From Paracoccaceae bacterium (GTDB lineage: Bacteria > Pseudomonadota > Alphaproteobacteria > Rhodobacterales > Rhodobacteraceae): a stretch of 64,000 bases of DNA. Under the pieces are notes generated by a model, which made no database searches, had not been told where the DNA came from, and saw nothing but the letters and a program-made list of their open reading frames with translations. How positions within the stretch are numbered: position 1 is the first letter of the stretch; each line of letters opens with the position of its first letter. Positions 26,810-35,912 of this stretch are shown here, in pieces. The position numbers and the translations under genes were made by a program. Location of the stretch: NCBI GenBank assembly GCA_029244725.1, contig JAQWQJ010000102.1:1-64000 (forward strand), read 5' to 3'.

Positions 26810-27775
26810 TTATAGGCCGAGCATTGCGTCGACGCGGTCAGAGTTTGCCTCGATCCACGCTTTCGCGGCATCTGCAGGGTCCATTCCATTCGCAGAAATC
26901 TCGAATGCCAGACCACTTACGTCGTCAGCTGTAACCGAGAAGTTTGCAAAGAACTCGGCAATCGCGGGAGAACGACCTTCGAGTGAGTTGGACCATGCAA
27001 TCTGCACGTTCTTCAGAGCATCTTTAGTTGCAACAGAAGATTTTTCGTACCAATCCGCATCGTCAGATGGCTGAACCATCGTGTATTTAGCAGCGTCAAA
27101 TGTAGGTTCAGTCAACATTTCAACGTCAAACATGAACCAAACAGCATGTGGCTTATAGCAGTAGAACGCATAGCCTTCGCCTTTGGCGATGCTGTCTTTG
27201 ATGCGTGCTGTCTTAACGCTTTCTTCGGCCCGAATTGGCTCAATGAAATCAAGAAGCCCATAGTCGCGTGTCTTGACTTCGTTGACGTTGGCCGAGGCCC
27301 AGCCCGGCGCACCAATCCACAATTCGCCTTTGCCGTTGCCATCGCTGTCCATCAGGGCTGCGACGTCAGGGCGACCTAGGTCGGCGATGTCTGTGATGCT
27401 ATTGGCTTCGCCAAAGTCTTTGCTGACGCAAAAACCTTGGTTGCCTTCATATGGGTTGGTCGACAGCGTGACAGATCCAGCTCCGTCTACATATTTGTCG
27501 GTAAAGCTTTGCTGGTTAGGCAACCAGACGTCAGGGTGTACGTCGATATCGCCTTTGCCCTGATCCATCGCTTGGAAGATCGTAGCGTTGTTTCCTGGCA
27601 CATATTCAACTGATCCGCCGATACGCGATGTAACGATCTCACCCAGCAGATGGCCGATGGCCTGAGCGCCGGTCCACGATGGCAGTCCGATTTTTACTTC
27701 TTCTGCGGCAAATGCCGGTAGGGCGAAAACGCCAACGGCCGCAGCCATTGCGTAGGTTTTCAAATTGGTTTTCAT
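26810..27775 (-). CDS. Glycine-betaine/proline-type substrate-binding protein (ProX/OpuAC-like)
   Basis: A 321-residue periplasmic protein. The signal peptide (MKTNLKTYAMAAAVGVFA) ends near LPAFA-AEE. The mature part has the OpuAC fold with KIGLPSWTGAQAIGHLL, VWLPNQ, GAPGWASANV and several tryptophans and tyrosines that could form an aromatic cage for a quaternary ammonium or sulfonium group. AGGAAGAAAATATG lies at the start. It is first in the operon and divergent from a LysR gene, with a T-N11-A dyad between them. Glycine betaine, choline or DMSP are possible ligands; the sequence does not choose. Confidence 0.87.
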   Translation of the reverse strand: MKTNLKTYAMAAAVGVFALPAFAAEEVKIGLPSWTGAQAIGHLLGEIVTSRIGGSVEYVPGNNATIFQAMDQGKGDIDVHPDVWLPNQQSFTDKYVDGAGSVTLSTNPYEGNQGFCVSKDFGEANSITDIADLGRPDVAALMDSDGNGKGELWIGAPGWASANVNEVKTRDYGLLDFIEPIRAEESVKTARIKDSIAKGEGYAFYCYKPHAVWFMFDVEMLTEPTFDAAKYTMVQPSDDADWYEKSSVATKDALKNVQIAWSNSLEGRSPAIAEFFANFSVTADDVSGLAFEISANGMDPADAAKAWIEANSDRVDAMLGL

Positions 27776-27952
27776 ATTTTCTTCCTCTGTTGGATCGCGC
27801 CGTTTTTAGCGTCAATTATTTCTTTAGTTTGAAGCGTTCTGGTTGAACGCCTTTTGGAAAATGTGTGAGTTAGCGCGCCCAATGGATGCGGCGATCTTCG
27901 TGATCCAAGCTTAGTTCGAGAGTTTCCGTCGGGGAAATTCGAACATATCATT

Positions 27953-27977
27953 AAACTATTCGGAATTTGCATAGTTT
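27953..27977. promoter_or_regulatory. LysR-type T-N11-A dyad between lysR and proX-like genes
   Basis: AAACTAT and ATAGTTT are perfect 7-bp inverted arms separated by exactly 11 bases, which gives the T-N11-A pattern of LysR-type operators. It lies 47 bases before the LysR start in the 248-base divergent region and is the likely recognition site of the LysR protein for autoregulation and control of the transporter operon. Confidence 0.65.
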
Positions 27978-28023
27978 GGCGTTACCCTAAGTGACCCAAC
28001 GTGTTTTGAGAGGTGATTCCGGG

Positions 28024-28908
28024 ATGGATTTAAACTGGCTGCGTGATTTCGAGTGCCTTGCTCGGGTCCTAAACTTTACCCGAGCCGCGGAAGAGCGGAA
28101 CATTACTCAATCTGCATTTAGCCGCAGAATCAAAGCATTGGAGATTTGGGTAGGCCTGCCATTGATTAACCGTGCAACCTATCCAATTCAGCTGACAGAA
28201 GCTGGCCAGCAATTTCTTCCGGTCGCTCTTTCGGCCGTCGCGCAACTCGCTGAGACGCGGCAAGCCTTGAGGGACGCGGACAGTAGCGGCCAGCGATTTG
28301 TGCGTTTTTCAGTCCTGCACACAATTTCAGTTAACTATTTGGCTGGTCGGATCGAAGATCTTCAGCAGGATATTCCCAATCTGCGCACACGCGTGATCTC
28401 TGATTCTCTTAGCTCATGCTGTGAATTACTGATCGAGGGCGCGGTCGATATTATGCTGTGCTATTATCACCCTGCGGTTTCGCCACGCATCGATGACGCT
28501 GCATTTGCACGCAAGGATTTGCTGACAGACCGTCTAATTCCGGTTGCTGCCAAGGCCCAAACTGAACAGCATGGTTGGAGTCTGGACAATCAATCAGGTC
28601 CGCGAATTCCCTACTTGGCCTATGAACATTCTTCGTTTCTGGGGATGGTGGTGGACAACATCGTTGGCCAAAAGAAAATGAATGTCGAAACCGTTTACGT
28701 GGATGCCTTGGTAGAGGCCATTAAGCGCAGACTTTTAAACGGAAGCGGCTTCGCGTGGATGCCGGAAAGCTCAATAGAGGCTGAGCTGGCGTCTGGTGAA
28801 CTTGTACCCATAGGAGACGCAACTTGGTCCGCACCAATGACCATTGCGGCCCTTGCCAACCCTGCAACATTCGCCCCACAAACACAGGTTTTGTGGGGCC
28901 TGCTGTAG
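28024..28908 (+). CDS. LysR-family transcriptional regulator
   Basis: A 294-residue regulator. The N-terminal winged helix reads MDLNWLRDFECLARVLNFTRAAE with the recognition segment ITQSAFSRRIKALE; the remainder is the effector-binding domain. The start at 28024 is the usual family beginning and has GAGAGGTG upstream; the frame is open to 27991. It is divergent from the betaine-type transporter operon and convergent with the CuyA-like gene five bases away, so either could be its target. The effector is unknown. Confidence 0.88.
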   Translation: MDLNWLRDFECLARVLNFTRAAEERNITQSAFSRRIKALEIWVGLPLINRATYPIQLTEAGQQFLPVALSAVAQLAETRQALRDADSSGQRFVRFSVLHTISVNYLAGRIEDLQQDIPNLRTRVISDSLSSCCELLIEGAVDIMLCYYHPAVSPRIDDAAFARKDLLTDRLIPVAAKAQTEQHGWSLDNQSGPRIPYLAYEHSSFLGMVVDNIVGQKKMNVETVYVDALVEAIKRRLLNGSGFAWMPESSIEAELASGELVPIGDATWSAPMTIAALANPATFAPQTQVLWGLL

Positions 28909-28913
28909 TTTTC

Positions 28914-29927
28914 CTAGACGTTAACCCAGCGCTTTGCATGGTCGAATGCGAAATCGTATCCGCCCAACGCAGCCGCTCCGCCTGTGTGTAAAAACACAAC
29001 GCGTTCATCTTTGAATGTGCCCTTGCGTGCCAGATCAATTAGGCCCGCCGCCCCTTTGGCGGAATAACAAGGGTCAAGCAAAAGGCCCTCAAGCTCGGCG
29101 AACATTTGGATCGCTTCAATGCCACTTTGTGTCGGCAAGCCATAACCGTCGCCGACGTAGTCAGTGTTGGCCATCACATCTTCGCGCTTGACGATGCCAG
29201 GACATCCCAGTTTCTCTGCTGTTTTGCAGGCCAAGTCGTAGACCATTTATTCTTGCTTTGGTTGCGGCGCACGTGTGCCGATACCCAAAACTGGAATTTG
29301 CGCATTCATTGCACATAGGCCCGTCACCAGACCTGCCTGTGTTCCGGATGACCCTGTCGCATGCACCAGACGATCAATCTTTAGGCCGCGATCATTGGCC
29401 TGAGACACAAGCTCAAAAGCTGCATTAACATAACCAAGCGCACCAGTCGGATTGGACCCGCCACCAGGGATTACGTACACTTTATGCCCTTTTGCGCGCA
29501 TCTTTTCGGCCGCAATTTCCATCTCGCCTGGCATGTCATGACCGCCAGGGAATTTTTCAGTCGTGGCACCGTGGAGGTGATCGAGAAGAACGTTGCCGTT
29601 CGTATTGTAATTGCCATCCTGATAGCCAGTACGATCCTCTAACAGGATGTGGCATTTCAAACCAAGTTTCGCAGCAAACGCTGCGGTTTGACGGCCATGG
29701 TTTGTCTGTGTTGCGCCTTGGGTCATGACCATGTCAGCGCCTTGCTCAATCGCCTCGGCCATCAAGAACTCTAGCTTTCGGGTCTTATTACCCCCGGTCG
29801 ACATTCCGGTGCAGTCATCCCGCTTGATCCATAGCTCAACACCAAGCTCTTTAGACAGGCGCTCCATCGGCTCGAGTGGGGTGACAAGGTGAGCGAGGTG
29901 AACGCGAGGAAAGCGGGCGAGATGCAT
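28914..29927 (-). pseudogene. cuyA: CuyA-like L-cysteate sulfo-lyase / D-cysteine desulfhydrase with an in-frame TAA
   Basis: From ATG 29927 the frame gives a PLP fold-type II lyase ([18 protein letters not shown] with the PLP lysine, [16 protein letters not shown]) up to PKQE. A TAA at 29247-29249 follows, then the same frame continues to the normal C-terminus ([17 protein letters not shown]) at 28914. The total of 337 codons is the usual length. As far as recalled, CuyA proteins read PKQEE at this point, so a single GAA-to-TAA change would explain the stop. CuyA cleaves L-cysteate to pyruvate, sulfite and ammonia in marine sulfonate degradation; the close relative D-cysteine desulfhydrase is an alternative. 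The lost C-terminal third is part of the PLP site, so a truncated protein should be inactive. Confidence 0.82.
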
Positions 29928-30139
29928 GGGGTAACTCCTAAATGTCCTTCACCCTAATTATCTGCGCCGACTTTCTATTCCCAATGCTAATTTCGCATCA
30001 ATTTATGCGTCAACCTCACGTGCCTAATCTGGGGTAATGTGCAAAACTTGCGCGCCAAAACTCACTTAGTTTCGAACAATTTCGGTTTCAAAATTGCCTA
30101 AAGCACGTTTCCTTGGTGGTTTGTTTTGCTGGATTGAAT

Positions 30140-31108
30140 TCAATACCCGCGGCTTGGATCGACGATGTTGAACAAATCCTCACCCGCTATCCATAGTCTC
30201 AGGTTTCGCAAAAACAGATCAAACGACGCCCTTTCCCAATCCGCGCTCACCGACGAGCAATGTGGCGAGATAATCACGTTTTCCAACGCCCATAAGAGGC
30301 TATCAGTTGGCAGAGGCTCTGTCTCAAAAACGTCAAGTGCGGCGGCAGCTACATGCCGAGTTTCAAGTGCAGCATGCAAAGCTTTCTGGTCCACCACGCC
30401 ACCGCGTGACACATCCGCTAGAACGACCCCCGGTTTCATTGCGGCGATCTCGGCCTCTCCGATCAATCCACGGGTCGATGGGATGAGGGGCGTCGAAATT
30501 GCGATAAAATCTGCGCGTGGCAAAAGCGACGGCAATGCGTCCGCTGAATGAACCTCGCCAACGTGATCCATAACTTGGGGGCGCGCACGCGTTCCCAGCA
30601 CATTCATGCCAAATGCCTTAGCGCGTTCTGCCACAGCCCGACCGGTATGACCCAACCCAATGATCAACAGTGTCTTGCCGGCAAGCGGTCTGACCGTGCG
30701 GGCATTCCAAACGCGCGCAGCCTTGTCCCGTTGCAGCCCAGAAACATCCAGGCTGAAGTGTAAAAAACCGCCGATGATGTATTCTGCCATCATTCCTGCA
30801 GCCACGCCCGCCGCATTACTGACTACCGTATTCAAAGGATCCCAATCGCCGAGATGATCGGTTCCGGCCCCGCCATTCGCAACCCACTTCGGACCACCAG
30901 CCCCAAACAGTGCATCGTGTGGAAAACCGGGTGTGCCTGCGAAACGGACCGAATAGACGATCTCGGGTTTGTAGCTTTCGATGAGCGCAGGCAGGTCTTC
31001 GTATCTATTGCACTCTCGAAAATCAGCGCGGGGATATGCGTCGCGTAGCTGTTGTGCCATCTGTTCAGTTTCCGCGTTGTGCAGCACGATGCGTGGGGTG
31101 TCAGACAT
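30140..31108 (-). CDS. D-2-hydroxyacid dehydrogenase (NAD-dependent)
   Basis: A 322-residue enzyme of the D-isomer 2-hydroxyacid dehydrogenase family. It has the Rossmann motif GLGHTGRAVAERAKAFGM, and the catalytic arginine (SRGGVVD), glutamate (ETEPLP) and histidine (SPHCSS). It interconverts a 2-oxo acid and a D-2-hydroxy acid. The ATG at 31108 lies inside the end of the upstream MmgE/PrpD gene (8-base overlap) and is preferred over the open frame to 31132. It is the last gene of the six-gene operon beginning at 38008. Confidence 0.87.
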   Translation of the reverse strand: MSDTPRIVLHNAETEQMAQQLRDAYPRADFRECNRYEDLPALIESYKPEIVYSVRFAGTPGFPHDALFGAGGPKWVANGGAGTDHLGDWDPLNTVVSNAAGVAAGMMAEYIIGGFLHFSLDVSGLQRDKAARVWNARTVRPLAGKTLLIIGLGHTGRAVAERAKAFGMNVLGTRARPQVMDHVGEVHSADALPSLLPRADFIAISTPLIPSTRGLIGEAEIAAMKPGVVLADVSRGGVVDQKALHAALETRHVAAAALDVFETEPLPTDSLLWALENVIISPHCSSVSADWERASFDLFLRNLRLWIAGEDLFNIVDPSRGY

Positions 31109-32447
31109 TGTTTGCCTCCACCGGTTCGCCAACCAGCTGGATCAATTCCACAAAGGTCGCATCCGGTTGCCTTAGACGTTCCCGCATAGCCCAAAGCTTG
31201 CTGAGGCGCGGTTCAGGCAAAACTGCCGCCATAGTGCGAAATTTAGTTTCGATTTCGGTAAGTTGCATTGGGGCCTCTGGTCCACCACGCGCATGAACGT
31301 CTCCGGATGAAAGGCTTGTGCCATCCTTTAGTGTCACGGTCAGATCTGACCATCGTCCTTCGGGGAAACGGTCGCTGTGGCGTGCATCCTCTTGCACTGA
31401 AATTCGGGGGAGCACGTCCGCCACGTCAGGGTCGCTCAGACCTGCGCCAGTGATTTGATCTGGTCCTATCCGGCCATGCACAAGCAACACAGAAAGCGCG
31501 AAAGCCAGCGAATACTGCGCCTGCGTCGTTGTTGAAGGAATGCCACGATAGAGTGCTGCAGCCTCGGCGAACGTGTTTACGTTTATCGATGTGACATCGT
31601 CGGCTGAGAACTCGCGCTGCTGCATAAGCCCTGAAAGCGCGTCCAATGAGGCATGGGCCCAGCGGCATATCGGATAGGGTTTGATGTAGTTGCGTTCAAT
31701 CGTCCAAACCGTGCCAAGGTCATCCCAGTAGGGGCTAGCATCGTCTGCCTCGGCAGTGATTGCTGGGGCCCCTTTGAATCCGGAACCCGCCATCAGCGCC
31801 GCCATTGATCCGACCATTGCCCCCATGCCTGACCCATCGTGCAGCATTGTTGGGTTTGCGATCTCGCGCATCATTTGGCTGCGTGGCCCGTAGTATTCTG
31901 CGATTCCAAGCGCTTGGCGCAAGTGCTCGTTTGAGGCCCCCTGCAAATGACAACCAAGCGCCGCAACGCCGAGTGCATTCCACGCACCGGATGTGTGATA
32001 ATCGCTGACCGTAGCGTGCAACGCGATGCCAGCCCGCGCTGCAACTTCGTACGACATCGCCAATGTGGTTAGCGCCTCTTTTGCCGAAAGCGTTGGTTGC
32101 GCTTCAGCAAAAGCGAGCAACGCGGGAACCACGGCGCACCCAATATGGCCTTTGGTTGGGTTGTACCCATCGTGGGCATCAAGGTTATCGATCTGAGTTG
32201 CGGCAGCAAAAGCAGCACCGGGGATAGACGCCTTACGCCCGTCAAACAGCAAAGTCGCAGCGTGTTCGGGCGTACCGGCCCCGTGGAAAGCAAATGCATG
32301 ATCGCGCGCGATGCGTCCTGCCTCCATGTTGGCAGCACCGGCAGCAACGCCCAGCGTGTCGATCAACAGCAAGGCCGCCATATCCAGCGCAGTTTCGGGC
32401 ACGTCTTGATTGGTCAGAACAAACTCAGCAATTCGGTCGAAATCCAT
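31101..32447 (-). CDS. MmgE/PrpD-family protein
   Basis: A 448-residue protein of the 2-methylcitrate dehydratase/cis-aconitate decarboxylase/iminodisuccinate epimerase family. Family landmarks are LLLIDTLGVAAGA, a NLDAHDGYN segment and GHIGCAVVPALLAFAEA. The family adds or removes water, or epimerises or decarboxylates small tricarboxylate-like compounds. The precise reaction is not readable here. The ATG at 32447 forms TGATG with the stop of the isomerase gene upstream, and its end overlaps the dehydrogenase start. Confidence 0.85.
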   Translation of the reverse strand: MDFDRIAEFVLTNQDVPETALDMAALLLIDTLGVAAGAANMEAGRIARDHAFAFHGAGTPEHAATLLFDGRKASIPGAAFAAATQIDNLDAHDGYNPTKGHIGCAVVPALLAFAEAQPTLSAKEALTTLAMSYEVAARAGIALHATVSDYHTSGAWNALGVAALGCHLQGASNEHLRQALGIAEYYGPRSQMMREIANPTMLHDGSGMGAMVGSMAALMAGSGFKGAPAITAEADDASPYWDDLGTVWTIERNYIKPYPICRWAHASLDALSGLMQQREFSADDVTSINVNTFAEAAALYRGIPSTTTQAQYSLAFALSVLLVHGRIGPDQITGAGLSDPDVADVLPRISVQEDARHSDRFPEGRWSDLTVTLKDGTSLSSGDVHARGGPEAPMQLTEIETKFRTMAAVLPEPRLSKLWAMRERLRQPDATFVELIQLVGEPVEANNV

Positions 32448-33187
32448 CAACGTGCCCCTTCCAAAAGCAGTCCGTATCCCGGCAAAGCCTCGTTGAACCC
32501 TGCAAGTTGCATTGCCTGAAAAATCATGGCTTGGTTTGACGTAATCACCGGCTTGCCCACTGCTTGTTCCAACCTCGCGATGATTTCGACGCTACGCATG
32601 TCTGTGCACGACAATACGATTGCGGTCGCATCTGGGTGATCAGCAGCCAAGCCCAACTCAAACACGGTGTCTGGGTTTAGTTCCCGTTGACCATAGTTAT
32701 CCAAAGCAGTGCCAACCTCGGACCGAGAAACGGTTTCGATACCGCTTTCGCCAAGAAAGCCAACGGCCATGTCGTTGATCGCCGAAACATAAGGGGACGC
32801 AAAGCCGATACGGTCTGCGCCAAGGGTCTTAATCGCGTGGACCAACGCACCAGCAGCCGTCACAGTTTCAGCCCCGCTGTCTGCTTTGATGCGCGCCGCA
32901 AGCTCTCGATCAAACGTCGGTCCGTGGGTCAGTGTCGCCGAAGTGCAGCCATACAAGATCACGTCGGGGTTTACGCCCTGCAACAGATGTAAAGGCCCGT
33001 CGAGGTCAGAGGCCCCCAGCCCGTGCATTTGTTCAGCGTCGGGGATTTCTTCCTGATCGTACCCGCCCATGCGGGCGAAATGCATCGACACACCTTCTGG
33101 CCAAAGAAGTGTCATATCAGGCTCAAGATTGGTGTTTGTGAATGGGACTAATATTCCGAAACGGGCGCGTCCTCGTGTCTGTTTCAT
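32447..33187 (-). CDS. Asp/Glu racemase-fold enzyme, maleate isomerase / arylmalonate decarboxylase-like
   Basis: A 246-residue protein. FGILVPFTNTNLEPD at the start and two cysteine motifs, YGCTSATLTHG near residue 75 and LSCTDMRSVE near 190, match the maleate cis-trans isomerase/hydantoin racemase superfamily. Maleate isomerase and Asp/Glu racemases use two cysteines, while arylmalonate decarboxylase keeps only the second, so an isomerase or racemase is favoured here. The ATG at 33187 overlaps the aminotransferase stop as ATGA and is preferred over upstream starts. Confidence 0.83.
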   Translation of the reverse strand: MKQTRGRARFGILVPFTNTNLEPDMTLLWPEGVSMHFARMGGYDQEEIPDAEQMHGLGASDLDGPLHLLQGVNPDVILYGCTSATLTHGPTFDRELAARIKADSGAETVTAAGALVHAIKTLGADRIGFASPYVSAINDMAVGFLGESGIETVSRSEVGTALDNYGQRELNPDTVFELGLAADHPDATAIVLSCTDMRSVEIIARLEQAVGKPVITSNQAMIFQAMQLAGFNEALPGYGLLLEGAR

Positions 33188-34266
33188 GACGTTTCTTCCT
33201 TCTTCCAGCTTTCCAGCAGTCCAGCGGCGGTGTTCAGATCCTCGGCGCTTGCGATCGTGGCGCGCAGACAATGGGCAAGTCCTGCCCCGTTTTGCGGTCG
33301 CAGGAAAGCGCCCTCAGCTTTGAGATAGGCATCCACGCTTTTAACTTGTTCAGCAGAGGCAAATCGGATCAGAACGAAATTGGTGAAACTTTCTGGAACG
33401 TCAAATTCGGCACTCATCAAGCGATCACGAAATCGGTCACGCAACTGTGCCGTCATATCACACGTTTCGCGCATGTAGGTTTGATCTATGATCGCAGCGC
33501 TGGCTGATGCCTGACCAGCAAGGGATATGTTGTTGGGGTTCATGATCTTGCGAACCTCGCGTGCGATTGCAGGGGGAAACAAGCCCCAGCCAACACGCTG
33601 ACCAGCAAGTCCGTAAGCCTTGGACAACGTGCGTAGAACGACTGTGTTGCCCCTTTCGACCAAATCAAACATCGGCGCATCTCGATGGTCAGCGAATTCA
33701 CCATAGGCTTCGTCAATCACCAACAGAATGTCGCTTGCCAAGCCATCGCGAAGACGAACAAGTTCTTGGCGCGATATAAAAGTGCCGGTTGGATTTCCGG
33801 GGTTGGCAACGAAGACAATTCTGGTGTCGGGCTGAACCGCATTCAAAAGATTGTCCACGCAAACGCGCCCATCCTCTTCGGGCGCTGTGTCAAAGCGTGC
33901 CCGTGCAAGTGCGGTTGCTGTGCGAAAAAACGGATACGCATGCGCGGGCGCTAGTACTGCGTTTTTGTCGTCAGCATAGGCTTGCGTCAGACAACCGATT
34001 AACTCCATCGAGCCGTTGCCGCAGAGTATGCCCTCTGCAGGGATATCGTGCAATTCGGACAAGGCTTCGCGCAACACGACCCATTCCGGATCAGGATACA
34101 TATGTGCAGCCTGAACGGCAGCAGCCGCGGCTTTAATTGCAAGCGGACTGGGCGGGCGTAGACTTTCGTTTTGCGATAGCGAAATAAGGCTTTTGCCAGC
34201 CGGCACATCTAGCTGCGCCAAAGCGTAAGGGGACATGGCACCGATGTGCTGAACAGGGCGGATCAT
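33184..34266 (-). CDS. Class I/II aminotransferase, histidinol-phosphate aminotransferase-like
   Basis: A 360-residue fold-type I PLP enzyme. It shows the HisC-like SQNESLRPPSP start, ANPGNPTG, VIDEAYGEF with the PLP-ring aspartate, and LSKAYGLAGQRVGW with the PLP lysine. Being inside a catabolic operon, it is more likely to transaminate a pathway amino acid than to make histidine. Its start overlaps the HyuB stop by four bases and its stop overlaps the isomerase start by four bases. Confidence 0.86.
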   Translation of the reverse strand: MIRPVQHIGAMSPYALAQLDVPAGKSLISLSQNESLRPPSPLAIKAAAAAVQAAHMYPDPEWVVLREALSELHDIPAEGILCGNGSMELIGCLTQAYADDKNAVLAPAHAYPFFRTATALARARFDTAPEEDGRVCVDNLLNAVQPDTRIVFVANPGNPTGTFISRQELVRLRDGLASDILLVIDEAYGEFADHRDAPMFDLVERGNTVVLRTLSKAYGLAGQRVGWGLFPPAIAREVRKIMNPNNISLAGQASASAAIIDQTYMRETCDMTAQLRDRFRDRLMSAEFDVPESFTNFVLIRFASAEQVKSVDAYLKAEGAFLRPQNGAGLAHCLRATIASAEDLNTAAGLLESWKKEETS

Positions 34267-35912
34267 AATTTGACCCCGTAAATATTTTTAGCGACCTGTG
34301 TGCTTATTAAGCCTTCTTCAAGGTCACGCATTACCGCTTCGCGATCTCGTTCTTTTGGGTCGCCAAAGCCGCTGCCACCTGGGGTTTCAAAAATCAGCGT
34401 TTCACCCGCCTTTACCCGAACCTCGCCCTTGCCAGGCAGGTCGGTGCCGTCTTCGCCAAGTCGAATTCGACCAGCAGCGCCCTGACCGCCGCCAAAGCGC
34501 CCAATCGCTGGGTTTTTAACCCGCTCGACAGACAGAAACAGCATGAAATCTTCATCAACCGAGGATCGTATTTCGATATGTTGACCCAAACCGCCGCGGG
34601 TACGACCTGCACCGCCACTATCAGGCTTCAGCTCGCGTCTAGTGATTAAGACAGGCGCTACGGCTTCCGTCGTTTCGACCTGTGACCCCCAAACGCCCGA
34701 AGGAAACGCAGTGGCCGACAAGCCGTCTAATGTCGGATGCGCACCCGTGCCGCCGCTGAACACCAACTCTAACGCGAACTGTTCGTGCCCCTTTGAGACC
34801 GCCTCTGGTGCGTGGCGAAGTGGAAGGTCATACATACACGAAGCCCCCTCGGCTGGAATCACGTCTGGCAGAGCTTGCGACAGGCAACCGTAGACAAGGT
34901 CAGGTGTCATCTGCCCAAGTGTATGCCGCATAGCGACAGGCGCAGGCGACTGAGCATTCAAAATACAATTGCGCGGTCCGACGACACGAAACGGGGCAAG
35001 CGAGCCAGCGTTGTTAGGAATGTCCGGTCCAATGATGCAACGCAGCGCAAAGACCGAATAGGCCGTCGCGTAGTTAAGAGGTACGTTAATGCCCTTGTTT
35101 GAAAGGCCCGAGGTCCCGTCGAAATCAAGCAGAATGTGATCTTCAGCTATGGTCAAGGCAGCATGTAGATCAATCTCATTTTCATAGCCATCCACCGTCA
35201 AAACGTTGTGCCAAGTCCCTTTTGGCAGGTTTGCGATTTCCTCAATCGTTCCTTTGTAAGAGGTGTCGATGATGTAATCGGCCAATGCGTCCAAATGGTC
35301 GATGCCGAACTCTGCCATCATGTCGGCAAGGCGTTTGGCCCCTGCTTCGCAACAAGCGATGAGTGCATAAATATCGCCTTCGTTTGCCACTGGTTCGCGT
35401 GAGTTGGCCTTGACGATCTCCATCAAGAACGCATTCAGCGTACCAGCATCCATCAGTTTGCACGGCGGGATCAAAAGCCCTTCGTCGAAAATGTCCGCGC
35501 CCTCTGGCCCCATCCCCAAGCCACCCAGATCCACAAGATGTGACGTGCAGGACGTAAAGCCAACGACGCGTTCCTTGTAGAAAACTGGCATCATCAACAA
35601 AAAATCATTGAGGTGGCCCGAAGCGATCCACGGGTCGTTCGTCATATAGATGTCACCGGGCTTCATTTCTTGAATTTGAAAACGTCCGCGCAGGGTCTTT
35701 ACCGCCTCGGCCATGGTGTTGATGTGACCCGGTGTGCCGGTGACGGCTTGGGCCAACATACGTCCCTGAAGATCGAATATGCCCGCAGAAATATCCCCGC
35801 ATTCGCGCACGATGGGTGAAAACGCGGCACGGATCAGCGCTTGGCCCTGTTCCTCAACGACGGCTAAAAGCCGGTTCCACATAACCTGTAACCGGGTGTC
35901 TGTCATACTCAT
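34263..35912 (-). CDS. hyuB: HyuB-type hydantoinase B / 5-oxoprolinase subunit
   Basis: A 549-residue protein of the hydantoinase B/oxoprolinase family. Typical parts are ECGDISAGIFD, YMTNDPWIASGHLNDFLL, DLGGLGMGPEGADIFDEG and the glycine-rich end FETPGGSGFGDPKERD. With HyuA it forms an ATP-dependent amidohydrolase acting on cyclic amides (5-oxoproline, N-methylhydantoin, lactams); relatives include acetone carboxylase. It starts within the end of HyuA (4-base overlap). The substrate cannot be read from the sequence. Confidence 0.9.
   Translation of the reverse strand: MSMTDTRLQVMWNRLLAVVEEQGQALIRAAFSPIVRECGDISAGIFDLQGRMLAQAVTGTPGHINTMAEAVKTLRGRFQIQEMKPGDIYMTNDPWIASGHLNDFLLMMPVFYKERVVGFTSCTSHLVDLGGLGMGPEGADIFDEGLLIPPCKLMDAGTLNAFLMEIVKANSREPVANEGDIYALIACCEAGAKRLADMMAEFGIDHLDALADYIIDTSYKGTIEEIANLPKGTWHNVLTVDGYENEIDLHAALTIAEDHILLDFDGTSGLSNKGINVPLNYATAYSVFALRCIIGPDIPNNAGSLAPFRVVGPRNCILNAQSPAPVAMRHTLGQMTPDLVYGCLSQALPDVIPAEGASCMYDLPLRHAPEAVSKGHEQFALELVFSGGTGAHPTLDGLSATAFPSGVWGSQVETTEAVAPVLITRRELKPDSGGAGRTRGGLGQHIEIRSSVDEDFMLFLSVERVKNPAIGRFGGGQGAAGRIRLGEDGTDLPGKGEVRVKAGETLIFETPGGSGFGDPKERDREAVMRDLEEGLISTQVAKNIYGVKL

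Noticed and set aside
33184-34266. HisC for histidine biosynthesis
   Set aside because: It sits inside an overlapping catabolic operon with no other his gene, so a pathway-specific aminotransferase is more likely.
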